Below, one piece after another: positions 34,061 to 46,749 of a DNA stretch of 64,000 nucleotides. The stretch is from Hedera helix. Its lineage: Eukaryota; Streptophyta; Magnoliopsida; Apiales; Araliaceae. A program made the position numbers and the translations under genes. The notes beneath the pieces are model-generated. The model did not search any database, had not been told where the DNA came from, and saw nothing but the letters and a program-made list of their open reading frames with translations. Position 1 is the stretch's first letter. Every line of letters begins with the position of its first letter. The stretch lies in assembly GCA_947179155.2 (NCBI GenBank), contig OX359278.1, positions 21,043,244 through 21,107,243 on the forward strand, in the 5' to 3' direction.

Positions 34061-36225
34061 TGGAAGTAATTTGTTTACACGAATTATCACATGACACTTT
34101 TATTGCATATTCATTTATAATATCATTTTCTTTCATATTCGTAAGTGATATTATTTTCCTTTATACTTATAAGGGATACCATCTTTTTCATCTTCCATTA
34201 TTCAAACTTACTATGGTAAGGGATATTAATTTCCTTCACCTTTTGTTAATCAAACTTGCTACGGTAAGGGATATTATTTTCTTTCATACACCTACATTGA
34301 AACTTATTATGGAACTATTGCTTCTATAATTCCTGAAAATATAATATGTTCCATAATAGTTGCACTTCATCATTTCAATTGAACCATCCTATTTACGTGA
34401 ACCTTTCTATTGAACTGTAACCGTTATTCTGAACTGTGGATTTTGAATATCATTTTTGAATTTCACTCCACACCATGTTGACAATTTGGACATTATTTGA
34501 ATCTGTACAAAGTAAACTTCTGATACTTATTGTTTATCCTGTTTCTTTTGTTCATCATTTATATCATTATAATCATCCAAAATCAAGTTGTTGTGAATAT
34601 ATATGGCTGGGGGCACAAATGTGATATAATTGTTGAACAGATGATAGGTTAAAGGCGATATAATAGGTTAAAGGCGATATCTTTTATGGCACATGGTGAA
34701 TGTTCTCTTTGACTCGTAGTGCAAAGATGAATTGTTGTTTGGTATGATTATGACCAAAGGCTGAATCTGGTATAATCATGACCGTTGGTGTTATATTGAA
34801 TGTCTTTGGCCCGTAGTGCAAAGATGAACTGTTGATCTGCATGATTATGATCAGGAACTGTGAAATGTATTATCTTGACTAATGATATTTCAGATGATAA
34901 AAGTAGATGATGTTTTTCCTAAAAAGAGAACCGAGTGGACATTATAGTCTGCATTATTCTTCTAATAGATTGCTCATTCCGCTGCTATTATTGATCTGAA
35001 CATTGTTCAAGAATTTAACTGCAGTTTTTGATTTAAACCTTGTAGTCTATTGTATTCTAACAAGAACTCAACTGTTGAAGGCTAATGATAATTTATTCGT
35101 CATTATCTTAGTCATGATATTCTTTACTGGGCTATTTGAGCTCACCCTTTCTTTTGTTCCATTGTTTTTCAACAGGAGATGGGAACGTAGCTGGGTCTAG
35201 CCGGGGAATAGAGTGAGAGTATGAGGAATAGCTATCGTAGTCTTCATGCGTTGTAAAATAGTGTGATAATAATAGTGAAGACTTAGTTGTGTATTATTAT
35301 ACACTGTATTGTTGAACATTGTTATACCTTGTAATAATTTTGTTGTAGTCTTTTGACGACTCAAGTTTGGGCTGTATGGGCCCAGATTTGGGGGCGTCAC
35401 ATCAGAGACCTCTATCTTTCAGGTTACTATATCCTTCCCATACAGGGACTGATTCCTCTGAATCAGACAAGCCATCTAAACTCGACTTCATTCAAGTTTT
35501 GAAGACCTCTGTCTTCAAGATCCCTGTACCTACCCCTTTGGGTCTAATCCTTACAAATCAGGCGAGCTTTCTATTCTTAACTTACAAGAGGTTTTGAAGC
35601 CCACTATTTTCAAGATCCCTCAACCTACCCTTTAGGGACCGATTTCTCCTAATCAGACGAGCTATTTCAAACTCGTTTTTTTCTGTTGTTGATGATGATG
35701 TGAGGTGCTGCTAAGTTTGTAATAAGCTCTCTCTTTAAGAACTTAACAGCGATGAACGACTTCATTTTTCTTTTTTTCTCTTCTGAGCTCTTAGTACATC
35801 TTTGTTTTGGCTCTTTATGGTTGAAGTCGCCCATTGATCAATCCTCCAAAGCATAGAGTTACTTTGGGTTAAAGATATAATCTATTTTGTTTATCGATCC
35901 CCTTATCGGCATTTAGTATGTTGGCCTTCATCTCCCGATCCTATCTCTCTCTGTATATTATTCGATCTCTCTCTTTAGTCTCTTTTTCATTGACCAACTT
36001 TTTTGTCGTTTGAATCTGAAATCTATTTATAGATTTCCTTATCAGATCTCCCAGTTGAGAAGTTGCTGTTACACAACTGGTTTCTACCTCAAAAGTCTTC
36101 TACACTCTGATAGTGTCAAGCAGTCTACTATAGTCGCCCAAGTTATCAACTGTGTAAGTCTGAAGTGCACAATAACAGACTTGGGTTCCCAAAATATAGT
36201 TGTTAGAACTGCAACTGATTGAACA

Positions 36226-37013
36226 TCTCTTCTTTTGTCAACACACTTCAAAAGATCTTCAAGGTGAAGGTGTGTTGAGGAAGTTTTAAGTCAAATGGTA
36301 ACATTTATGTACTTTACAATTTCTTTGGTCTTCAATCGTAGAGTATATCCTTCAGTTTGGCCACTCAATGATTCTCTTGATGACTCTGCTCTTTTGTCTG
36401 CAGTTGTTCTACAATCTTGCATTCTGCTCTACAACCTTAGAGACAATCTTATTTCCCTTCCTGAGAACTAAGACTTTATCTTCTTAAACTTGGACTTCTG
36501 TTTCTCTTAAGTTCCTTCTCTCCTCCTTAATCAACTTCCCCATCTGGACACTTGATGTTTGCAATGTTGTGGTCTCCACTATGTCTCTGTTTAGTGCACT
36601 CCTTCTGTTGTAGTGGATGTCACGTGTCCTCTTCTTTTGATAAACTAGCAGTTACTAAATGAAGTTTTGCTCATTGTCTTCTTCGGCTAGTTTACCTCAG
36701 ACTTCTTCTTGCTGGAGATTTCTTAATAAAGACATCCCAAATCTCTGTCGTAGTGATTCTTCCTTTCAGTGTTGTTGCCATTATGAACTCTGATAGGTAG
36801 CATTGATACAGCTCAACAATGATGTGACTCTGCTTTCTGAAGTAGTTCAACGATATTAAGTGGCTCAACGATCTGAAAATATTCAAGTCAATTCCATTTT
36901 GTGATCCAGAGCACTTTGTCTTGTTTAACCCCTGTGAACTTCTTTTCTTCACTTCTTCAGCTAAAGCCTTTTGTCTTTACCTAAGGATTTTTAATATCAC
37001 GAGATTGATATAT
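36226..37013 (-). pseudogene. Post-pol (3') region of element C, part 2
   Basis: A purine run in complement (CAAAAGAAGAGA) directly borders the 3' LTR. Further in, the minus strand has an open block at 36,952-36,692 of 86 codons with a basic end (KKSPARRSLR). Sireviruses often carry an extra ORF between pol and the 3' LTR. I cannot identify this one by sequence, so the label rests on position. Confidence 0.45.
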
Positions 37014-37889
37014 TGTGGAGACCTAATTTAATATTCAATTAATTTGAATATGACAAGTCTAATTGGATTAGACAAATAAATTAATTTGACTGTTAAATTG
37101 TTAGATAATTTTATTTAAGCAAGCCCAATCAACTATTTAAATAATGGACTTATGGGCAAGGCATTATGACTTATATTTAATTTAAACTAGCCCAAATTGC
37201 TTGAGTGATGCTAGTGGAATTAATTAGCCCAATGAATTATGTCATGGAGCCCAAATAAATTAAATTGTTAGTCCAATTTTTGGCCTAATGGAGCAAGCTT
37301 CTAGAAGACTTCAATTTGTCAAATTAGGAAATAAAAATTAAATGGAAAATGGGGTAGAAATTGGAGCATGGCCGAATGTCCTATTGTGTACCAATTGAGT
37401 GACTTTTGTGTTTCTTGTTTTCAAATTAAAAGAACTAGAAATCCCTTATTTCAAGGACCAACTTTGACTAATGGAAATGCTAGCAAAAATGTATACTTAT
37501 AGCACTTGTATGTATAGGTTATTTCCTTTATAAATACCAAGCCAGGCTTATTTGACCAAGGTTCCAAAAATATTACAAGAGTTCTTTGTGTTAGAAAGTT
37601 AGTGAGCTCAAGAGTTAAAAAGGTTAGTGAGTTAACTCACCAAGTCAAGTGACTCAAGACTTAAATCATCAAGTGTTAGAAGTGTTGATGTCCTCAAGCC
37701 ACATTTCCTACTTTGCAAGAAGAAGAAAGGTAGCAACCAAGTCCAAGAGGTATAAAAATACTATATACCCTAGTTTTATACCTTTCTTTGTTCTATATAT
37801 ACTTTTTATAGTAGAAAACCAATTTTTAAGCTCTCTATGTGTAGATCTATGCTAGACTTGTTGAAATAGGGTTTCATGTGGTTAATATA

Positions 37890-40488
37890 TGTCACGCCCC
37901 GAAATCCACCTGTTTGTTTGGTCGGATTTCGTGCTGGCTTGTGCAACCTCATTCATAACATTTATTAACTTAAAGGTAAATTACGCAATAAGTTTCTATA
38001 AAACTCGCAATATTATTGATTTGAATCATGTTACAATTTCCAGGATCTCAGTTTCTGCAATTTCAATTGCAAAAGTCATATAGACTTAAAAATTTCACTA
38101 TACAATATGAAGACGATAATAAACTATCTCTTCATCAATCTCTTTACCTCTAAATATTTTCATTATACTTCCTTTGCTGAAATTTAAAAAGATATTTGAA
38201 AGAATGAGCATACGAATGCTCAGCAAGTCTAACAGAGAAGTATATATGAGAAAAGAATCACATTTTCAAGATATATATAAAGAATAGCTCGAAACAAGAT
38301 TTCAACGATTATCAATATAGTAGGCTGAGTGGTTCCTAACCTGTGAACTAATGAATTAGTTTCCCGTCTCATATACATTTCTACAAATGTTCAACCATAT
38401 TTTGCCTGGGATTTACTGAGGTCTTACATATGCGTTGAGCTCTATTTGTACCTTCAGTGTAGTTAGATTGATTTCTTAACACATCTTAAGCTCCTACCCA
38501 TACAAGAGAGTTGTTTAATCTCAGATACTAACATGAATTTTCAATTGAAATACAACAATGACTAACATGTTGGCACATAACAGATAATAAGCATGTTAAT
38601 GCACGGGGTGCAAAGAAACAACCCTTGCATAATAAACGACTTTAAAATATAAAATACGTTATTGAACGGAGTGCATATTCGCAAGGCAGTTAAGCTATAC
38701 ACATAACATTTAGAACATGCACGGAGTGCATAACAAGTAAGTTAGATCTTTCCTTTTATCGCTTCAATGGTTTACGCTAATATTGCGTACTTCGTATAGC
38801 CTACAAAGTATGTCAATTTGACATAACCATTATTCCTAATACGATTTCATACTCTAGTGAAGCCTTAATAATTAAATCTTTTAAGTTTTATTTTGGGCAT
38901 TATAACCGCTTATAAAATGAGTATTTAACTAAGTACTTTAAGAAAATTTAAGCATTATAACTGCTTGTAAAATAAATATTTTCATTAAATACTTAAAGAA
39001 AATAGAGCATAGTAATTGCTTATAAAAGTATACTTTCTTCTTTATGATTGAAATAATTTGGGTATTATAACGGCTTGTATATTTGATTATAAGAACACAT
39101 GAAGAATACGGAGAATGACAATCGTACATGGCTACGACTTGTGTTCATTGAGCTTTGGTTATAAACTATAAAATGAAGAAATGCTCAAGAACATATGAAG
39201 AACACGGAGAATGACAATCGTACATGGCTACGACTCGCATTCTTGAGCTTTTAAACTAAAAAATTAAACGAACATAATAACAACTAACGATTTACCTCTT
39301 AAAGTGCAAGCTTTAACTATTTCTTTGCACTTGATTCTTGTCTCATAAGAACTATCTCAATATTTGCTCTTTAGCTTAGAGAAAATGGTGTGAATTTGTG
39401 AAGGAATGACATCTCTATTTATAGGAAACCAAGAGTCAGGGTAGTTTGGTCTTTAGTTTAAAAGTCAAGGGCATTTTAGTCTTTTCACATATTATTTAAT
39501 TAATAAAAATAAAATAATATCTAGATATTTTCAAGCCAAAACCGCCCACTTAGAGTTCTAGAAGCTTCCCGAGTTGTTTTGTCATTATTTCTTCTGACTG
39601 GTTGATATTTCGGTATTCGGATAAATCGCGTGCGATTAATTTAAAATATTTTGCATCAGTAATATCAGATTTAATTTGTTATACGTATTTTATTCATAAA
39701 ATCCTTCATATAATACTAATATGATGTCTCGTGTAAGCCTCGTAGTTTATACCTTATTTTAATCTCGAATACACTTCCGTATACTTCTCGTAAAGCGTAT
39801 TTAAGTATTTCTTTCTGTATTTGTTCCATTTTAAAATTTCATAACCCCACAGTCATTTTTTTGTAAATATTTTTATTTGTGAAAATATCTCCGTTGTCCG
39901 TAAAAATGCTATTCATAACTGTGAATTTTTAAAATTCGGAAGACAGTGTCGAAATGAATAGTATTTTATGCGTTTTTCGAGAAAAAAATTTGTTGGCTAA
40001 ATAGCATTTAAAGTTCATATAAACGTTGTTTCGTGAAATACGATATGTAAAATTGTCGAAAAGAAAAATTAGAAAGACGAAAAACATTTTCCCGTAACTC
40101 GTGTCATTTTTATCTTTTTCTCCAGAAAATTTTATTGATTCCCTAACATCTTAACCTCATATTAACACTATGTTGTGAAATGTAAGAAGTCCTACAGGTG
40201 AAAGAAATAGTCAAACGAAGAAAAGTATTTCCTCGTGAATAGTGTTTACAGGCCATTACTGCTCATTTTTCGGAAAAAAACTATTATTCATTATTACGTG
40301 TTTTTATTTCATAGAAATATCATATCTTGAAACGACATATCGAAAAGACGTACACGTTTCTCTAGAGAGCCTTGGTTATAACCTTATGGTTTAATCCTAG
40401 ATTAGGTTTTAACCCTAGTTTAGATTTTAGATTCTTTAATCTTTTTAAGATTGTATTAATAATTTTAATTAAATTTTGGGATCTAACA
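37890..40488 (-). repeat. Solo LTR D (Ty3/gypsy type, about 2.6 kb) with ATATA target duplication
   Basis: On the plus strand it begins TGTCACGCCCCGAAATCC and ends AAATTTTGGGATCTAACA; in its own orientation it starts TGTTAGATCCCAAAATTT, like LTR B. ATATA flanks both sides (37885-37889 and 40489-40493). A TATA box in complement (CTATTTATAGG) lies near 39,415. It sits at a point that in LTR A copy 1 (about 2,220) is uninterrupted TAATATATATGCC-like sequence. The 72-residue ORF near its right end is not coding. Confidence 0.82.
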
Positions 40489-40929
40489 ATATATGTATTT
40501 ATATGCATATATGATGTTAAAAGTGATGAAAGCATGAAAAAGAATTTTACCGACAAACCTTACTCAAAAAGTTGGTTCGGAGCTTTGTAATTTGAAATCT
40601 ATAAATCGTTTATGTTATTTTTCTTTTCTCATATGCTAGATATGTAAGTTAAGAATAGAACCTCGTTGGTTTCATGTAAAAATAATTTAAAATGAGTAAG
40701 TTATGATTTTTTGAATCAAAGTAACTCACTGTCAAAAGCCCTAGCATGATCAACCCACTTTATGCATTTTTTTGTGACCAAAACATGTCCAAAAATTCAA
40801 TTTAATGACAGAATCTTATAGTTCAAGAACATACGAATCCAACAAGACCAATTTGAGGCCATTTGAATTTGTAGATTTTATTTTATTCAAGTTTGTACAA
40901 ATGAGGCAAAATTAGAAGGGAAAAAAAAA

Positions 40930-41070
40930 AGTTCCTGACTACTAGCGCCGCGACGCCAGATTGCAGTGCAAATCTAGGCACTGCAGCTCCGGTACGATTG
41001 GATCGATTTTCTACTGGAAACGGGTCGGGGCGGTTCGGATCCGGTTCCGGAGCGGGTTCTTGTGCAGAAA
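40930..41070. other. GC-rich insert inside LTR A'
   Basis: A short block with GCGCCGCGACGCC, GGGTCGGGGCGGTTCGG and GGTTCCGGAGCGGG sits in otherwise extremely AT-rich LTR sequence, at about the relative place of the GC island of LTR A copy 1, but with unrelated sequence. Confidence 0.65.
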
Positions 41071-43297
41071 AATTTCTAATTTAATAAATAATATTATAAA
41101 ATTTAATTTGGATAATTATTATATTATTATGTATTTATTAATAATTTAAATTGATTAAAAAATTATTAAATTAATAATGTTAGTAAATGACTAATTATTA
41201 TTTAACACTAAATAATAATTAAACTAATTATTTATTATTTAAATAATGTTAAATAATAGATAAAGATAATTAATTAATATTAAATAATAATTAAAGAATA
41301 TTAATGTAATAAACTTATGGTTTATTATTAAGGATAATTAAATAATTAATTATTATTTAATCAACATTAAATAATAATTAAATAGGAATTAAGTAATAAA
41401 CTAATTATTTATTATTTAATTAAGATTAAATAATAAGTAGGGATAATTAATTAATTATTTAATTATTATCTAATTAACATTAAATAATAATTAAAGGAGA
41501 ATAAAGTTAATATTATAATTATTTATTATTTAACTAACATTAAATAATAAGTAAAGATTAATTAATTATTATTTAATTAATTAATATTAAATAATAATTA
41601 AAGGGTATTATGTAATAAACTTATTATTTATTATTAAATAATAAGTAGGAATAAATAAATAAATAATTATTATTTTTTAACCTTAAATAGTAATTAAAAA
41701 GGATTAAAATTAATAAACTAATTATTTATTATTTAATTAAGATTAAATAAATAGTAAGGACGATTAATTAATTGATTATTATTTATTTAACATTAAATAA
41801 TAATTAAAGAAGATTAATGTTAGTAAATTTATTATTTAATTAATATTAAATAATGAGTATGGATAATTAATTAATTATTTTTTAATTAAGATTAAATAGT
41901 AATTAAAGGGGAATGTTAGTGAACAAAATATTTAATAACATATAAATAATTAATTATTGGGCAATGATAATTAAGCATTGTTATTATTTGTTATTTAAAT
42001 AATAATAAATAAGATAATAAAACAATTATAATAAATTATTTAAGAGTTTAAATAATTATATAAGGGATGTTTAAAGCTTAATAAGTTAATAGTACTTAAA
42101 AAGACGTAGTATTTGAAGGTTAAATCATCTACTTAGATATAATTAAGTGTAAATGATATGAAATTATTTGTATTGTGTTATGTAATGGTCATCGGTGATT
42201 AAATGCTAGGTTAATAGTAAACTTAAATATTTAAGTGAACGATTATATGCAGTACTAATTGATAGACCGACGTTATCAATATTATCTCTTTCAAAAAGAG
42301 TCTAATTAAACTGAATTAGCAGTACGTCGTGAACAAGGTAAATTCTCTATCTTTACTCAAATTTATATTAAGTCAGCTTCGTAACTCTATCTTGAATTAT
42401 TATTTTCAAGCATGCATGTGGATTAATGGTTATAAATTATTCCACATCAATAAGTAATGCTACAGTACATTTGAATTCTATTCTATTATTGAACTACAAG
42501 TTATTTAAAGTTCTTCCATTCATGAACTAATTTAAAATAGTCTATGCTAATTGTTTCAGCTAGACATTTGTATGTTAGTATAAAAGTTATCCAAACCAGT
42601 TGTTGGTATGAAATCTTGGTTTGAGAGAGCAACCCTTGATAGGAGAAAATTATAATTGTCGGTTATTTGGCAAAGTCAGGATTAAATGGTATGCATACAC
42701 ATGGTATACAAGAGGCTGATCCCCTCAAGTACAAACTGATGGATTAAAATATAAAAGGGCTAATCTAATAATTGATTCCTTGAAAATGTTCTTGGTCTAT
42801 TGGACCACTCAATAGTAAATAATCAATATTCATTTTTTCATTTAAACTTTGATTATATTTTTCAATTATTTCATCAATTATCTTAAATCGTTGAATTATT
42901 CGATTGTCATTCCTGTTTATTCATGATATATACTCGTTAATTATTTTAAACTTGCTGAGCAAAATAGTTGATCACCTTTGCTATATCATGAACTAATTAC
43001 AGCTAAACTAGAGAGTTCTAAAAAGGATAAAGGCAAATGAAAGCTTAATGAGTAGTTGCATGTCAAACATTTATATATTATATAATCATGGAACCTTTTT
43101 GTATTATTAATGTATTCATGATGTATTTATTTAAGGTTGTAAGCCTTGGGACCGTAGTGAATATTTTGTAATAGATAACTTATGTTTATTTATTTTTGCA
43201 TTGGTATATATATGTTGTCTAGAGGTAATCGAATGTTTATTATCGTGAGAACTAAGTTCGAGGTAATGAAACCCGGATTTGGGTGCGTCACAATGTT

Positions 43298-44469
43298 GAG
43301 TCAGCTAGACAGAATTTTATGAACTTTCCTTGTTTGTGGGATGGCCTTTGCTCATTCTACGAAGTAAGTTTAATATCTCTCCTTCCGAGATTGAGCATTC
43401 CTCTTTGTCAGTTTGTTGCCTAGCTTAGAGTCTTCTTCTTGGCCCTTGTAGCTCTTTTCCTTCTCTGCTCTGATATGCATTCGTTGATTCTGCTATGCTC
43501 AGCACTCGATGATTAAAGAATCATGGATCGTAGGGTTAAGGTTAAGGTCCCTCACTCGACGATCCTTGCTTACTCTACGATTTGTCTATTTAGCTTCTTC
43601 ACTCTGCGAACTCAAAAATCTTCTGCCTTTTGCTCTACTTTGACTTTGCTTGGCCTGCTACTGCTCTGTTAACTTTTCCTAATCTATTATTATTTACAAA
43701 CTCTAAACTTTTGTATTCAACCTAGCAAGTTTAATTGCTAGGTCCTTAATAGATTATAACATTTTTAATCATATGGACAGTTTAAAGTTTGTCTTTTCAG
43801 TTTGACTCAACTTAACAAATTTAATCCCTAACTAGTCTATCTAGATAAACCTAACAATTTTGATCCCTAAGTCCTTGTACAATATTTTCTTTTATAAGGG
43901 GGTTGTGCAATAGAGTTATCTTTTTCTTCTTTTTGATTACATATAATAGATATTAATATGACCGTAATCGTGCAAAGAATAATAAACAGGTTAGCTATAA
44001 TTTAAACATTCTCCCCCTATTTATACTATCATCAAATTATGTATGCACAATTATTTTGTTATCATTAAATTCAAGTAGGCTATCACATAAATGAACTAAC
44101 AATCTTCCTATATTTGATGATAACAAAACAACTCATTATAATGAATAAATTTAAAAATAACCATAATAGCTTCAACTCATGATCAAAAAGTAAATTCATT
44201 TATGACTAAGATATTTTACAAAATGTTTCACATAGCAGAGAATTTACTTTTCAATACACCTTCAACTACCTTCCCCTATATGTATATTTACATGGAGCTT
44301 GAGTCGTTCTCTGTTCCATTCTTATACTCTCACTCTCTCTTGAGTTGTTCTCCTTTTTCTCTCCCTTTTTGTTAGCATATTTTGGAAGACCGTTTGAGAG
44401 CTTTGAAGGTGAAGTAGGAGAGAAAGTTCTTTCTTCTGATGTCCCTCTCTTTCTTTCTGCCCTAAAGCG
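43298..44469 (-). pseudogene. Post-pol region of element C, part 1
   Basis: On the minus strand a 61-codon basic, Ser/Lys-rich stretch (LPKYANKKGEKKENNSRE) ends near 44,266, then non-coding AT-rich sequence follows. A run CTCCCCC at 44,013-44,019 (GGGGGAG in complement, after GATGATAGTATAAATA) looks like the purine tracts Sireviruses carry near their 3' end. I assign it to C by position and orientation; it could belong to a different copia relic. Confidence 0.4.
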
Positions 44470-46260
44470 TGTCGCCCCCAAATCGAGCCTACACCACCCA
44501 ATATGAGTTGCCAAAATACAAACAACAACTATTACAATACAGTACTCAAATAATACACAACTAAGTCTTCACTATTTTATAACATGTAAAAACTACTACA
44601 GCTATCACTCAGACCTTTACTCCATTCCCCGACTAGTCCCAGTTGCTCTATCATCTCCTGAACAATGGAATAAAAAGGAAAAGGTGAGCTCAAATAGTCT
44701 AGTAAAGAATATCATGACTAAGCTAAAGATGAATAAATTATCCTTAACCTTCAACAGTTGAGTTCATGATAGAATATAATAGACAACAGATTTTAAATCA
44801 ATAGTTGCAGTTGAGTTCTTGATAGAATATAATAAATAAAAAGTTTTAGATCAACAACTGCAGTAGAATAAGCAATCAATTAAAAAAAATCTTATAGACT
44901 ATAATGTCTATTAACTTCTATTTTTAAGAAAAAATCATCATCAATTCTTGTCATTTGAAACACCACTGGTCATGATCATGTCAAATAATAGTTCTTTTTT
45001 GCCACAAGCCAGAGAGAACTTTCACTATATGCCCTAAAAGATACTCAACAATTATATCGTCTTTACCCCAAGCCAAAGACCTTCCTATCATCTGTGTCCC
45101 ACGTCAAAGATATTCATAACAACACGATTACGATGATTAAAATAAATAGTAGTGATATAAATGATGACAAAAGAAAGAGGATAATATGATGAAAAAATAG
45201 ACATTAGAAGTTTACAAAGTTACTTTGTCCATAGTCAAATAATGTCCAAATTGTCAACAAGATGTAGAGAAAAGGTGTTCAAATCCAAGAATAATGCCCA
45301 AGATTCGCAAGGAATAAGTTTAACCGGAAGGTTTACGGTATAAGGAATATTTAACAGTCCAAATTGTTCACAATTCAAGTAAATGTTCATACGTCTAAAA
45401 TTCAAGGTCCAAAAGTTCATTGTTCAAATACAACGATGGAAATTTAGTTAAAATGTTCATGTCAAAAGATATTAAATGAAGCGCAAACTATTAATCCTTT
45501 CAGAAATTTTACCAAACAATACTTACCATAGTAACTTTAAGAGAATGAAAGAAAATGATATCGCTTACCTTAATACGTGACTAGATACTTCTTTCTATGA
45601 AGTTGATCAACCTATATGTATATTTATAACTTAATTAATAATTAACACATACCAATTTTATTTATATAGTAAAATCATCAAAAGTTACTGCATAGTATAA
45701 ATTTGTGTATTATAAAGTATAATATGCATCAAAATAGTTTTTTTTAAAGAAAATATTATTTCAAAGTAAAATCTTTCAAATGAAGCTTTTCAAAATAAAT
45801 CTTCTAATAGAAGAGTCTTTTAAAAGAAGAGTTATAAATTGATGGGCGTGTGAATGTTTATATAAAAAAAAACTTACTTGAACAATACTCGTACTCCTAC
45901 AGATCTTCAACGCTTAAGATAACCTTAATATATTCAAAGAGACACTTAAACCAAGAAATATTCCGAGAGTGGAAGGAAGATTGAGTAAAGAAGGTATAAA
46001 AACTCCTTATGGTAAGTCTCATATTTATAGTCAGAGTCTAACCATATTTTCCACACACATGTTACACATTTCAATCTCATTTTTTAATCCATACCATTCA
46101 TAATGTATGCACAGGGTATGCTATGTAAAATTATTATATATATATATATATATGATTTTGAAAATGTAATAGACTAGGTCATAACTTATTTGTATATGTT
46201 CTAAGTTATAGTAAAGTGAATGTCACGATCCTGAGACAAGTATTGATAGTAAGTTTTACG

Positions 46261-46321
<61 letters not shown>

Positions 46322-46481
46322 GGTCAAAAACTTGGTTTTAAAGGTTACAGGTTAAGTTTTAACGCTCGAGATCGCCGTTAATATGTTTTATGATTATATA
46401 ATATGATTTTAAGATTAATGATTATGAAATCCAGAATTGAATGGATAGAATTAAGGAACGTAGGGATTTCGATGCGTTACA
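44470..46481 (-). repeat. LTR B2 (family B), minus orientation, about 2.0 kb, no target duplication
   Basis: On the plus strand it starts TGTCGCCCCCAAATCGAG and ends TTTCGATGCGTTACA. Its body aligns in complement with LTR B1 and B3: ACACAACTAAGTCTTCACTA, the AGGTGAGCTCAAATAG block, GGCACAAAGATG-like words and a reversed TATA near 46,025. The flanks (AAGCG and CTCTC) do not match. Its right edge joins the copia 5' LTR mid-sequence, so a deletion or exchange followed insertion. It contains an AT microsatellite at 46,264-46,319. Confidence 0.7.
46264..46319. repeat. (AT)n microsatellite
   Basis: About 27 perfect AT units lie inside the U3 part of LTR B2. Confidence 0.9.
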
Positions 46482-46737
46482 CTCTCTTTGTTGTAGATCG
46501 TGTGACGATTCGCGGGGTGTTTGTGTGAATACCATAGAGGTGCAGTTCCGTTGGATTGCGTTGAAGATTTGAAGCTGTTCCAAAATTTTCCATCGTCTCC
46601 ATTTAAGTTCGAATAATCAGTAAAACAAATCTAAATCTCTGAATTAATATGTTTTCGCATGGATCCTGTTTTAGGGTTTCAAAATTTATTTAAAAAAAAT
46701 TGTAATTCCGCTGCTTTTATGTGCTGAAATTCCTACA
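46482..46737 (+). repeat. Truncated 5' LTR of the copia element
   Basis: CTCTCTTTGTTGTAGATCGT through GTGCTGAAATTCCTACA matches 56,859-57,114, the end of the 3' LTR. About 1.3 kb of the expected LTR (U3, R start) is missing and replaced by LTR B2. Confidence 0.85.
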
Positions 46738-46738
46738 G

Positions 46739-46749
46739 TGGTATCAGAG
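46739..46749 (+). promoter_or_regulatory. Primer-binding site (initiator tRNA-Met)
   Basis: TGGTATCAGAG, one base after the LTR end, is the standard plant copia primer-binding site, complementary to the 3' end of initiator methionine tRNA. Confidence 0.9.

Larger units (their letters stand above)
32416..35401 (+). repeat. Solo LTR B1 (Ty3/gypsy type, about 2.99 kb) with target duplication
   Basis: Starts TGTAAGATCCCGAATTTT and ends GGGGGCGTCACA. The flanks TCGGA (32411-32415) and TCAGA (35402-35406) differ by one base, and the uninterrupted sister site in the other C LTR reads TCGAA (61665-61669), so this is a 5-bp target duplication with one change in each copy. No internal domain lies beside it, hence solo LTR. 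It contains a TATA box and two tandem-repeat arrays. Copies B2 and B3 are elsewhere in the window. Confidence 0.9.
32006..36225 (-). repeat. 3' LTR of element C, interrupted by solo LTR B1
   Basis: On the plus strand it begins TGATATTTCCCAGAGG and ends CTGATTGAACA, next to a pyrimidine run (the PPT in complement). Without B1 and the duplicated 5 bases it is about 1.23 kb. 32,006-32,415 joined to 35,407-36,143 aligns with 61,228-62,408. The right border relies on TG/CA and PPT logic because the partner copy is itself cut by B3. Confidence 0.75.
37014..43292 (+). repeat. Solo LTR A' (family A), interrupted by solo LTR D
   Basis: Starts TGTGGAGACCTAATTTAATA and ends CCGGATTTGGGTGCGTCACA, with the same end and body motifs as LTR A copy 1. 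Removing D and its duplicated 5 bases leaves about 3.67 kb. A TATA motif (TTTATAAAT at about 37,527) lies in the U3 part. The flanking 5 bases do not match cleanly, so the target duplication has decayed or recombined. A GC-rich insert is at about 40,940-41,070. Confidence 0.78.

Noticed and set aside
34015..34329. 104-residue hydrophobic ORF as a membrane protein
   Set aside because: It lies in LTR B1 partly over the 72-bp repeats. The hydrophobicity comes from T-rich sequence.
46222..46481. Separate small LTR or MITE beginning TGTCACGATCCTGAG
   Set aside because: The TG...CA span fits better as the U3 end of LTR B2, whose reversed TATA and body lie immediately to the left.
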